Below are positions 52,704-59,851 of a DNA stretch of 64,000 nt, piece after piece. Below the pieces are notes generated by a model. The model did no database searches, had not been told where the DNA came from, and saw only the letters and a program-made list of their open reading frames with translations. Source of the stretch: Bradyrhizobium sp. 200. Its GTDB lineage: Bacteria; Pseudomonadota; Alphaproteobacteria; Rhizobiales; Xanthobacteraceae. The DNA lies in assembly GCF_023100945.1 (NCBI RefSeq), contig NZ_CP064689.1:5934001-5998000 (forward strand). Reading direction: 5' to 3'. The position numbers and the translations under genes are program-made. Positions within the stretch are counted from its first letter, which is position 1; each line of letters opens with the position of its first letter.

Positions 52704-53585
52704 TCAAGCCGCTCCCTGTGTTGCCGAAGCCTCTCTTGACGCCGTTCGGGCATCCTCGATGAACGCGCGCAGTTTTTGATTGAGCGCCACGAAATCCGGC
52801 TCGAAGGTCATCGCGACGGTGCGCGGGCGGGCAAAGGCGACGCGGCTGTCGTCGAGGATGCGGCCGGGCCGCGCGCTCATCACGCAGATGCGGCTGCCGA
52901 GGAACGCGGCCTCGCGCAGATCGTGCGTCACCAGCAGCACGGTCGGCTTGTGGGCGATCCAGAGATTCTGCAGGATCGACCACAGTTCTTCCCGCGTGAA
53001 CTGGTCGAGCGCGCCGAACGGCTCGTCGAGCAGCAGCATGCGCGGCTCGTGGATCAGCGCGCGGCACAGATTGGCGCGCTGAAGCATGCCGCCGGAGAGC
53101 TGCCAGGGGTAGCGGCTGCCAAAGCCCTTGAGGCCGACCTGCTCCAGAAGCGCATTGGCCTTGTCGCGGAATTGCGTCTTGCGCAGTTTACGAAACTGCG
53201 AGCGGAACGGTTCGACGATCTTGAGCGGCAGCATGATGTTCCGCTCGATCGTCATCCAGGGCAGCATGGTCGGATTCTGGAACGCCATGCCGACCCGCAA
53301 GGCGCGCGCTGCCACTTCCCGGCCGCCGACGATCACGACGCCGGTGGATGGCTGCACCAGCCCGCTTACCAGCCGCAGGATGGTGGACTTGCCACATCCG
53401 GACGGCCCGACGAGGGCGACGAACTCGCCATCGGCGATCCGCAAGCTCGTCGTGGCAAGGGCCGGCACCGCGCGGTCGCCGCGGCCGAAGGTGACCGAGG
53501 CCTCGGAGAGCTCGATCGCGATCGGCGCGGCGGAAGCCGGAACCGGCGATCCCTGGAATTCGGAATGTGGTTGCATGCGCATCAT
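52704..53585 (-). CDS. ABC transporter ATP-binding protein, NitT/TauT type
   Basis: About 293 residues. Walker [15 protein letters not shown], signature LSGGMLQRANLCRAL, Walker [15 protein letters not shown] and H-loop VTHDLREAAFLG. Start is uncertain: ATGs at 53585, 53582 and 53576, or a TTG at 53603, are in frame and none has a clear ribosome site. A TGCATGCA box at 53595-53602 lies just before the ATG, pointing to control by the divergent GntR gene. It is the first gene of the importer operon. Confidence 0.9.
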   Translation of the reverse strand: MMRMQPHSEFQGSPVPASAAPIAIELSEASVTFGRGDRAVPALATTSLRIADGEFVALVGPSGCGKSTILRLVSGLVQPSTGVVIVGGREVAARALRVGMAFQNPTMLPWMTIERNIMLPLKIVEPFRSQFRKLRKTQFRDKANALLEQVGLKGFGSRYPWQLSGGMLQRANLCRALIHEPRMLLLDEPFGALDQFTREELWSILQNLWIAHKPTVLLVTHDLREAAFLGSRICVMSARPGRILDDSRVAFARPRTVAMTFEPDFVALNQKLRAFIEDARTASREASATQGAA

Positions 53586-53594
53586 GGCTGGAAG

Positions 53595-53602
53595 TGCATG
53601 CA
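53595..53602. promoter_or_regulatory. TGCATGCA box before the ABC importer operon
   Basis: An 8-bp palindrome shared with 53698-53705 and 55100-55107. It lies within ten bases of the ATPase start at 53585, in the divergent GntR promoter region. Confidence 0.5.
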
Positions 53603-53693
53603 AGCCGGATGCCAGTAAAACTTGCCTTGGAAATCAAGCGTATCGCGAATGCGCGCCGAAACCGGCGGATTCCTTTTGTGCAATCCGGCCCTC

Positions 53694-53735
53694 AAACTGC
53701 ATGCAATTGAGGCGCTCAATTCGTGCACAATTGTG
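53694..53735. promoter_or_regulatory. Putative GntR operator region
   Basis: AAACTGCATGCAATTGAGG at 53694-53712, then CGTGCACAATTGTG at 53722-53735. The first 12 bases recur exactly at 55096-55107. It is 42-83 bases upstream of the GntR start. Confidence 0.6.
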
Positions 53736-53776
53736 ATAAAGAGCGCCATCCGAAGCACAGTTTTGAGGATTCGCCG

Positions 53777-54535
53777 ATGGCGCCCCGCGCCGCCAGCAAG
53801 ACCGCCGAATCATCCGACAAGGTCGGCGTGATCTGCCGCGCGCTCCGCCGCGCCATCATCGAGCAGGCGCTGGAGCCCGGCGCAAAACTGCCTGAGGATT
53901 CGCTTGGAGAGAGGTTCGGCGTCAGCCGCACCATCGCCCGCCATGCGCTGGGACAACTCGCCGCGGAGGGCCTGGTCGAGCTTCGTCGCAACCGGATTGC
54001 TGTGGTGGCGACGCCGAGCTGGCAGGAGGCGCGCGACGCCTTCGATATCAGGATCGAGCTCGAGCGCCTCGTGGTGCGCCAGCTCGCCGGCAAGCTGACG
54101 AAAAGCCAGATCACCGAGCTGAATGCCCATGTCGACGCTGAGGACCGCGCGCGCGACGGAACGGACGCGGTGTCGATCCGGCTTGCGACGGAGTTTCACA
54201 TCCTGCTCGCCAACATGACGAACAGCCCGATCCTGGTGCGCTACGTCAGCGAGGTCGCCTACCGCTGCTGCCTGACGCTGTCGCTGTACAGCCGTCCGCA
54301 TTCGTCGGAATGCGCGATCAACGAGCATCGCGCGATCATCGCAGCGCTCGTCAAGGGCGACGAAGCCAAGGTGATGAGCCTGATGCACAGTCATCTGGAC
54401 TCGGTAGCCAACCGCGCGCTGGTAGCCCCTGCGCCGCAGCGTGGCCGGGATCTGCTGGATATTCTGGCGCCCTATGCCGAGGAAGGCAACGGTGGGCGCG
54501 TGGTGAAGATGCCGAAGGTGGTGCGGGCGAGGTAG
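53777..54535 (+). CDS. GntR-family transcriptional regulator with FCD domain
   Basis: 252 residues from ATG 53777 after GAGG; an upstream GTG at 53723 overlaps the operator and is less likely. N-terminal winged helix (LPEDSLGERFGVSRTIARHA, LAAEGLVELRRNRIAVV) and a C-terminal FCD ligand domain with histidines in ATEFHILLANM and SLMHSHLDSV. It is divergent from the ABC importer. Repeated TGCATGCA boxes in its own and neighbouring promoters suggest a local repressor of this catabolic unit. Confidence 0.88.
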   Translation: MAPRAASKTAESSDKVGVICRALRRAIIEQALEPGAKLPEDSLGERFGVSRTIARHALGQLAAEGLVELRRNRIAVVATPSWQEARDAFDIRIELERLVVRQLAGKLTKSQITELNAHVDAEDRARDGTDAVSIRLATEFHILLANMTNSPILVRYVSEVAYRCCLTLSLYSRPHSSECAINEHRAIIAALVKGDEAKVMSLMHSHLDSVANRALVAPAPQRGRDLLDILAPYAEEGNGGRVVKMPKVVRAR

Positions 54536-54541
54536 TTTCCT

Positions 54542-54626
54542 CGTCATTGCGAGCGCAGCGAAGCAATCCATCTCTCCACGCATGCGGAGAGATGGATTGC
54601 TTCGTCGCTACGCTCCTCGCAATGAC
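54542..54626. repeat. Palindromic intergenic repeat (TCATTGCGAG family)
   Basis: CGTCATTGCGAGCGCAGCG at one end and CGCTACGCTCCTCGCAATGA at the other, with GAAGCAATCCATCTCTCC and GGAGAGATGGATTGCTTC as perfect inner arms. It lies between the convergent GntR and NTF2-like genes. Confidence 0.88.
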
Positions 54627-54635
54627 AAGAAAACC

Positions 54636-55055
54636 CTACGCCTCGATCCCCCGCTGCACCAGAATGCGCTCGGCGCTGTCGTTCCAGACGTCCATCTTCA
54701 CGATCTGGCCGCCTTTGACCACGAAGCGGTCGACATAGCGGTTGCCTTCGAACGGCGTGCCGTCGATCCATTCGCCGTAGAGCGTGCCGATGCTGTAGAC
54801 CACGGTCTCGTCGGCGCCCGGGCAAACGTCGAAGCGGTCCATCTGCTTCTTGACCCAGCGATAGCGCCGCGCGTTGAAGCTGGTCGGTCCGCGCGGATGA
54901 TCGAACTCCCGTCCGCCGGTGAAGGTGATGATCGTGCCGGGCTTCATGTAGGCAGCGGCCGCCTCCGGGTCCGGGATCATCGACGCGGTGAGATAGGCCT
55001 CGACCACCTCGGCGTCGGACATTCCCTTACGTCCAGCTTTGGCGGCAACGGACAT
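54636..55055 (-). CDS. NTF2/SnoaL-like protein
   Basis: 139 residues. The cone-like NTF2 fold is suggested by MSDAEVVEAYLTASMIPDPE, a middle GTIITFTGGREFDHPRG segment and YVDRFVVKGGQIVKMDVWND at the C-terminus. Such proteins often are small isomerases or ligand-binding domains; the exact function is unknown. Its promoter contains the TGCATGCA box shared with the GntR region. Confidence 0.75.
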   Translation of the reverse strand: MSVAAKAGRKGMSDAEVVEAYLTASMIPDPEAAAAYMKPGTIITFTGGREFDHPRGPTSFNARRYRWVKKQMDRFDVCPGADETVVYSIGTLYGEWIDGTPFEGNRYVDRFVVKGGQIVKMDVWNDSAERILVQRGIEA

Positions 55056-55095
55056 GGCGGGTTCTCCTGATGGACAATACTACAATCGGACGACC

Positions 55096-55145
55096 AAACT
55101 GCATGCACATATTTTAAACAATTGAGCCTCGAAACTGCACACAAT
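55096..55145. promoter_or_regulatory. Two GntR-type boxes between NTF2-like and amidohydrolase genes
   Basis: AAACTGCATGCA at 55096-55107 and AAACTGCACACA at 55132-55143, 36 bases apart. The first is identical to the box at 53694. The pair lies 40-90 bases from the NTF2-like start and 65-115 bases from the amidohydrolase start. Confidence 0.58.
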
Positions 55146-55209
55146 CTGGAGCTGCTTGGCGCGCGCGCTTCCGCTAGGTTCGGGGGCCCGCTCCAGCCTG
55201 CTCGGATCC

Positions 55210-56451
55210 ATGAACGCGAAAACGGCCTTCGACCTCATCTTCCGCAACGCCAGGACACGGTCTGCCGCCACGACAGTCGATATCGGCGTCAGCGGCGGGC
55301 GGATTGCCGCCATCGCGCCGCGGCTTGAATGCGAAGCCGCCGAGATCGAGGTCGGCGGCAAACTCACTCTGCCCGGCTTCGTCGACACGCACATCCACCT
55401 CGACAAGGCCTGCCTGCTCGGCCGTTGCGGGCACGACCATGGCAGCGTCGGCGAGGCCATCGCCGCGGTCGCAGCGATGAAGCGCGATTTCACGGTGGAA
55501 GATATCTATGCGCGCGGGGCGCGGGTGATCGAGCGCGCGATCGTGCACGGCACCACGCGTATGCGCACCCATGTGGAGATCGATCCGCGCATAGGCTTGC
55601 GCGGCTTCGAGGCGGTCAAGGCGCTGAAGCGCGACTATGCCTGGGCGATCGACCTCTCGATCTGCGTATTTCCGCAGGAAGGCCTGACCAACGATCCCGG
55701 CGCCGAGGAACTGCTGATCGCGGCCCTGCGCGACGGTGGCGAAGCGATCGGCGGCTGTCCCTACATGGACGCCGACCCGAATGCGCATCTCGAAAGAGTT
55801 TTCGATCTCGCGCAGGAATTCGATGTCGATATCGATCTGCATCTCGACTTCGATCTCGATCCGTCCTGGTGGCATCTCGAAGAGGTCTGCCGGCAGACTG
55901 AGCGGCGCAATTACCAGGGCCGCGTCGCGATCGGCCATGCCACAAAATTGTCGGCGCTGCCGCCGGACCGGCTGAAGGCAGCCGCCGCGCGGCTGGCCAA
56001 ATCCGGCGTCGCCGTCACCGTGCTGCCCGCGACCGATCTCTATCTCATGGGCCGCGACGCCACGCACAATGCGCCGCGCGGGCTGACGGTGGCGCACAAG
56101 CTCGTCGAAAACGGCGTCTTGTGTTCGGTCGCGACCAACAACGTGCTCAATCCGTTCACGCCGTTCGGCGACGCCTCGCTGCTGCGGATGGCGAATTTCT
56201 ACGCCAATGTCGCGCATGCCGGCGTCAGCGAATTCGACGCCTGCCTCAACCTCGTCACCGAACTGCCGGCGCGGCTGATGAACCTGCGGGATTACGGTAT
56301 CGCGCCGGGCAACCCGGCCGATCTGATCATCCTCGACACCGATAGCGGCCCGAACGCGATTGCGGAACTGCCCGACATGCTGATGGGATTCAAGAACGGG
56401 CGGCAGGTGTTCGAGCGACGGAAGCCGAAATTGTTTCCTCCGCAAAGTTAG
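55210..56451 (+). CDS. Cytosine-deaminase-like amidohydrolase
   Basis: 413 residues from ATG 55210. HxH in GFVDTHIHLDKACLLG (H61, H63) and the CodA-like segments RMRTHVEID, SICVFPQEGLTNDPGA and RVAIGHATKLSAL are present. Where E. coli CodA has GHDDVFDPW, this protein reads ATNNVLNPF, so the catalytic aspartate position is asparagine (N310). The region equal to CodA HCDEIDDE reads HLDFDLDPS. The family is clear, but deaminase activity is doubtful and a different amide or a non-metal role is possible. Confidence 0.82.
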   Translation: MNAKTAFDLIFRNARTRSAATTVDIGVSGGRIAAIAPRLECEAAEIEVGGKLTLPGFVDTHIHLDKACLLGRCGHDHGSVGEAIAAVAAMKRDFTVEDIYARGARVIERAIVHGTTRMRTHVEIDPRIGLRGFEAVKALKRDYAWAIDLSICVFPQEGLTNDPGAEELLIAALRDGGEAIGGCPYMDADPNAHLERVFDLAQEFDVDIDLHLDFDLDPSWWHLEEVCRQTERRNYQGRVAIGHATKLSALPPDRLKAAAARLAKSGVAVTVLPATDLYLMGRDATHNAPRGLTVAHKLVENGVLCSVATNNVLNPFTPFGDASLLRMANFYANVAHAGVSEFDACLNLVTELPARLMNLRDYGIAPGNPADLIILDTDSGPNAIAELPDMLMGFKNGRQVFERRKPKLFPPQS

Positions 56452-56582
56452 CCATTCCAGAAAGTCGCCATGCGCAAGCCTGACCCGGCCATGACGAAGG
56501 GCACGCCCTCTCGCGATTGACGGCCCCGTTAAACGTTGTTGTTATCAGTCAACGCAAGAACAACAACGCCGGGCAGGAAATC

Positions 56583-57797
56583 ATGAAAAAAGCCACCACC
56601 ATAAGAAGCGTCGAAACGCTCGCCTGCGACGCCGGCTGGCGGAACTACCACTTCGTCAAGATCATGACCGAGGACGGCATCGTCGGATGGAGTGAGTATG
56701 ACGAGGGTTTTGGCGCGCCTGGCGTGACCACGGCGATCGAGCGGCTTGGCGCGCGCGTGGTCGGCAAGAATGCCTGTCAGCATGAGCGGATTTATGCGGA
56801 ACTGTTTGCGGCAACGCGGCCGGCCGCGGGCGGCGTGGTGGCGCTGGCGCTCGGCGCCATCGAGAACGCGCTGCTCGACGTCAAGGCGAAGGCGCTGGGC
56901 GTGCCCTGCTACGAACTGCTCGGCGGCAAGATCCGCGACCGCATCCGGGTCTACTGGTCGCATTGCGCGACCTGGCGCATCAACCATCCCGACTGGTTCA
57001 AGCCGGCGATTACCGATCTCGACGGCGTGAAAGGAATCGGGCGCGAGGTGCGCGAAAAAGGCTTTACGGCGATGAAGACCAACATCTTCGTCTACACCGA
57101 CGGCAAGCCGCAGGGCTGGCGGCCCGGCTTCGGCTCGCCGTTCGAGCCGGAGATCAATGTCGACCGCAAGGTGCTGCGAAACCTCTGCATGCATCTGGAA
57201 GCGATCCGCGACGGCGCCGGGCCCGATGTCGACCTGTTGCTGGATCTCAACTTCAACGCCAAGACGGAAGGCTATCTGAAGATACTCCGTGCGATAAAGG
57301 ACATGGACATGTTCTGGGTGGAGATCGACACCTTCAATCCGCAGGCGCTGGGCTACATCCGCCGCCAGAGCCCGCACCCGGTTTCGTCCTGCGAGACGCT
57401 GCTAGGCCTGCGCGAATTCCTGCCCTACTTCAACGAACAGGCGATGGATGTCGCGATCATCGACACGCCCTGGAACGGGGTGTGGCAATCGATGAAGATC
57501 GCCGCCGCCGCCGAGCATTTCGAAGTCAACGTCGCCCCGCATAACTTCTACGGCCACCTCTGCACCATGCAGAACGCGCATTTCTCCGCAGCCGTGCCGA
57601 ATTTGCGCATCATGGAAACCGACATCGATCGCCTGGCGTGGGACCATGAGCTGTTCACCCACGTGCCCGAGATCGTCGACGGCCATCTGGTGATGCCGGA
57701 CCGCCCCGGCTGGGGCACCGAGCCTAACGAGGAAGGCCTGCGTGCCCATCCGCCGAAGAGCAAGGGCGGGCTGTTGAATTACGGGCAGAAGAAGTAG
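56583..57797 (+). CDS. Enolase-superfamily (mandelate racemase/muconate lactonizing) enzyme
   Basis: 404 residues from ATG 56583 after CAGGAAA; the frame extends upstream without support. The capping domain is followed by KTN in GFTAMKTNIFVYTDG, acidic residues in LLLDLNFN and FWVEID, SCETLLGLREFL, and a histidine segment NVAPHNFYGHLC. These suit Mg-dependent proton abstraction from a carboxylate. Substrate unknown, perhaps an acid produced by the adjacent amidohydrolase. Confidence 0.87.
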   Translation: MKKATTIRSVETLACDAGWRNYHFVKIMTEDGIVGWSEYDEGFGAPGVTTAIERLGARVVGKNACQHERIYAELFAATRPAAGGVVALALGAIENALLDVKAKALGVPCYELLGGKIRDRIRVYWSHCATWRINHPDWFKPAITDLDGVKGIGREVREKGFTAMKTNIFVYTDGKPQGWRPGFGSPFEPEINVDRKVLRNLCMHLEAIRDGAGPDVDLLLDLNFNAKTEGYLKILRAIKDMDMFWVEIDTFNPQALGYIRRQSPHPVSSCETLLGLREFLPYFNEQAMDVAIIDTPWNGVWQSMKIAAAAEHFEVNVAPHNFYGHLCTMQNAHFSAAVPNLRIMETDIDRLAWDHELFTHVPEIVDGHLVMPDRPGWGTEPNEEGLRAHPPKSKGGLLNYGQKK

Positions 57798-57810
57798 GCG
57801 GAGCCGCATG

Positions 57811-57912
57811 CCGTCATACCCCGCGTAGGCGGGGTATCCAGTACGCCGCGGCTTATCCGTCTTATCACCGACGTCTCGGCGTACTGGATCCCCCGCCTTC
57901 GCGGGCGATGAC
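57811..57912. repeat. Inverted repeat between convergent genes
   Basis: CCGTCATACCCCGCGTAGGC and GGTATCCAGTACGCCG on one side face CGGCGTACTGGATC and GCCTTCGCGGGCGATGAC on the other. The plan matches the element at 44971-45097. It may terminate both neighbouring genes. Confidence 0.78.
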
Positions 57913-57947
57913 AGCGCTGGTTGTTGGTGGAGTTCACCAAGCCTCGC

Positions 57948-59177
57948 TCAATTATCATTCGGCCTCGTCACAAACGCGCTTTCGATCACGTCGCCGATCG
58001 GCTGCCAGGAATTGCCGTCGAACTGCACCAGCCGCATCTGCTTGATCGGGTGGAAGTCGGCCGGGCTGGTGTTGATCGCAATTCCCGGAAGCACGATTGC
58101 GCTCTGGAAATTCCGCAAGGACGCCGCCTGCCGCATGATGTTCTCGCGCGACAGGTCGTCGCCGCATTGGGCCAGTACCCTGGCCATGGTTTCCGCCGCC
58201 GCGTAGCCAAAGATGGCGTAGCTATCCTCCTTGTCGCCATCAGGATAATACTTGTCCATGAAGGCCAGCCACTCCTTGATGGCAGCATCTTCCTTCCAGG
58301 TGGTGTCGCTGGCGTCCTTCAGGAACGAAGTGGAGATCACGCCGACGGCATTCTGAAGCCCCGCCGGCCGCAGCGCGTTGGCGATCGAAGCTGCCGCATT
58401 GACCAGCAACAGCACGGGATGCCAGTCCAGTTCGGCCGCTCTGCGGATGGCACGCGCCGAGATCGGCGGCGCGCAATTGAGCACGAGCACGTCAGCCCCG
58501 GAGTTCTTGAGGATGTCAACCTGGGCATCGATTGACATGTCCGCGTCGATGGCGATGTCTGCGACGATCATGTTGGCGGTAATGCCGAGCCCCTCCTGCA
58601 ATCCCCGGAACAGATCGCGGCCGAACTGATCGTTCTGCCACAGCACGGCGATCTTCTTGCTGGGATAGGCGGCCTGGATGTAATTGGCGTAGATCCGGCC
58701 CTCGGAACGAAATGTCGGCTGCCAGCCCATCGTCCACGGAAATCGTTTCGGGTGCGCCCACTCCTCATCGCCGGAGGCGACAAAGAGCTGGGGGATACTT
58801 CTCTCGTTAAGATAGCTTCGCGTCGCCAGATTGCTCGGCGTGCCGAACGACCCGAACATCAGGTGCACACGCTCCTGCTCGACCAGTTCGCTTGTGTGCT
58901 CGACCGCCGTTTTTGGGTTTGAGCTGTCGTCGCGGGAGATGAACCTGATCTTGCGCCCATTGATGCCGCCGCGCTCATTGATCATGTCGAAATAGGCGGC
59001 TTCAGCCCTGCCGATCGAAGCGAACGCGGCCAACGGCCCGGTATACGGCATGATGTTGCCGATGCGGATTTCGGTATCCGTTACGCCAGCGGAGCGCGTT
59101 GGCTGCGGGGCGGCGAGTATCGATGCCAAGAGCAATGCGAAGAAGGCTGGTGACAGCCATTTTATTCTTGTTTTCAT
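57948..59177 (-). CDS. Branched-chain amino acid-type ABC substrate-binding protein
   Basis: 409 residues from ATG 59177; a longer start is unsupported. Signal peptide MKTRIKWLSPAFFALLLASI to about residue 30. GVTDTEIRIGNIMPYTGPLA and ERGGINGRKIRFISRDDSSN match the LivJ class. No permease or ATPase gene adjoins it, so it is an orphan that may use another transporter, or be the last gene of one whose rest was lost. Ligand unknown. Confidence 0.88.
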   Translation of the reverse strand: MKTRIKWLSPAFFALLLASILAAPQPTRSAGVTDTEIRIGNIMPYTGPLAAFASIGRAEAAYFDMINERGGINGRKIRFISRDDSSNPKTAVEHTSELVEQERVHLMFGSFGTPSNLATRSYLNERSIPQLFVASGDEEWAHPKRFPWTMGWQPTFRSEGRIYANYIQAAYPSKKIAVLWQNDQFGRDLFRGLQEGLGITANMIVADIAIDADMSIDAQVDILKNSGADVLVLNCAPPISARAIRRAAELDWHPVLLLVNAAASIANALRPAGLQNAVGVISTSFLKDASDTTWKEDAAIKEWLAFMDKYYPDGDKEDSYAIFGYAAAETMARVLAQCGDDLSRENIMRQAASLRNFQSAIVLPGIAINTSPADFHPIKQMRLVQFDGNSWQPIGDVIESAFVTRPNDN

Positions 59178-59443
59178 CAACGCGGCCTCGAACGCGAGCT
59201 GTTCAGCAGCTCGTGACGGCACCCAGCGATGACGATGATAGCGCGGGAGATCAGGTTGTTAAAATGAAATGTTGGCTCATCCGGGCTACGGGCGCCGCAG
59301 TAGCGCACGCCGCCAGTCTTCATAAAATGAAGCGTTGCGATTTCGGTGTCTTTGATGTCCGATATATCCTCAACCGCGGCGCGGGCCCGGACATCGCTGG
59401 ATCCGAGTTCCGTCCTAGCTGTGTGCGGCAAGGAGGTCGAGGC

Positions 59444-59788
59444 ATGAGGATAACGATCGTAGCTTTGGGAGCGGCCCTGGCCCTGTGTAACCTCGGCACG
59501 TTTAGTGCCGAGGCGCAGGCACAGACGGCCCAAGTCGTTCGTGAACCACGAGCAAGGCCCATCATCAGGGTGCCCATCGTAACGCCAACTCCCCATTGGG
59601 ATTACAATATTGTTCCACGATATCGTTATCGCCCTGAGGACGACCGGGTCGATCCATGCGGCGGGCCCGTGGTGCCGGTGATACGCTATGGACCTCAAGA
59701 GGAAACGGTTCCGTTGTGGCTGGCGAACGAATTGGGTCTTGGCCGCATACATGGTCGAGATTGGCCGTGTAGAGGCCGCAACCGGTAA
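59444..59788 (+). CDS. Small secreted protein of unknown function
   Basis: 114 residues from an ATG with the strong ribosome site AAGGAGGT. A signal peptide to about residue 26 (FSAEAQA) precedes a mature chain rich in proline and arginine with RPIIRVPIVTPTPHWDYN and two cysteines (RVDPCGGP, DWPCRGRN) that could pair. No family was recognised. It stands between divergent and convergent unrelated genes. Confidence 0.68.
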   Translation: MRITIVALGAALALCNLGTFSAEAQAQTAQVVREPRARPIIRVPIVTPTPHWDYNIVPRYRYRPEDDRVDPCGGPVVPVIRYGPQEETVPLWLANELGLGRIHGRDWPCRGRNR

Positions 59789-59814
59789 TGCACCGATTGA
59801 GGAGCGACCAAAGA

Positions 59815-59847
59815 ATCCCGGATGTCGCTTCGCTCATCCGGGCTACA
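59815..59847. repeat. Short palindromic repeat
   Basis: CCCGGATGTCGCTTCGCTCATCCGGG forms a stem of GGATG-like arms; similar CATCCGGGCTAC text occurs at 59278-59290. It lies before the convergent hyuA gene and could act as a terminator. Confidence 0.6.
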
Positions 59848-59851
59848 GGCA

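Noticed and set aside
59042..59048. GTATACG text resembling half of the nicotinate operator
   Set aside because: It lies inside the coding region of the orphan binding protein, lacks the flanking TTC/GAA arms and is likely chance.
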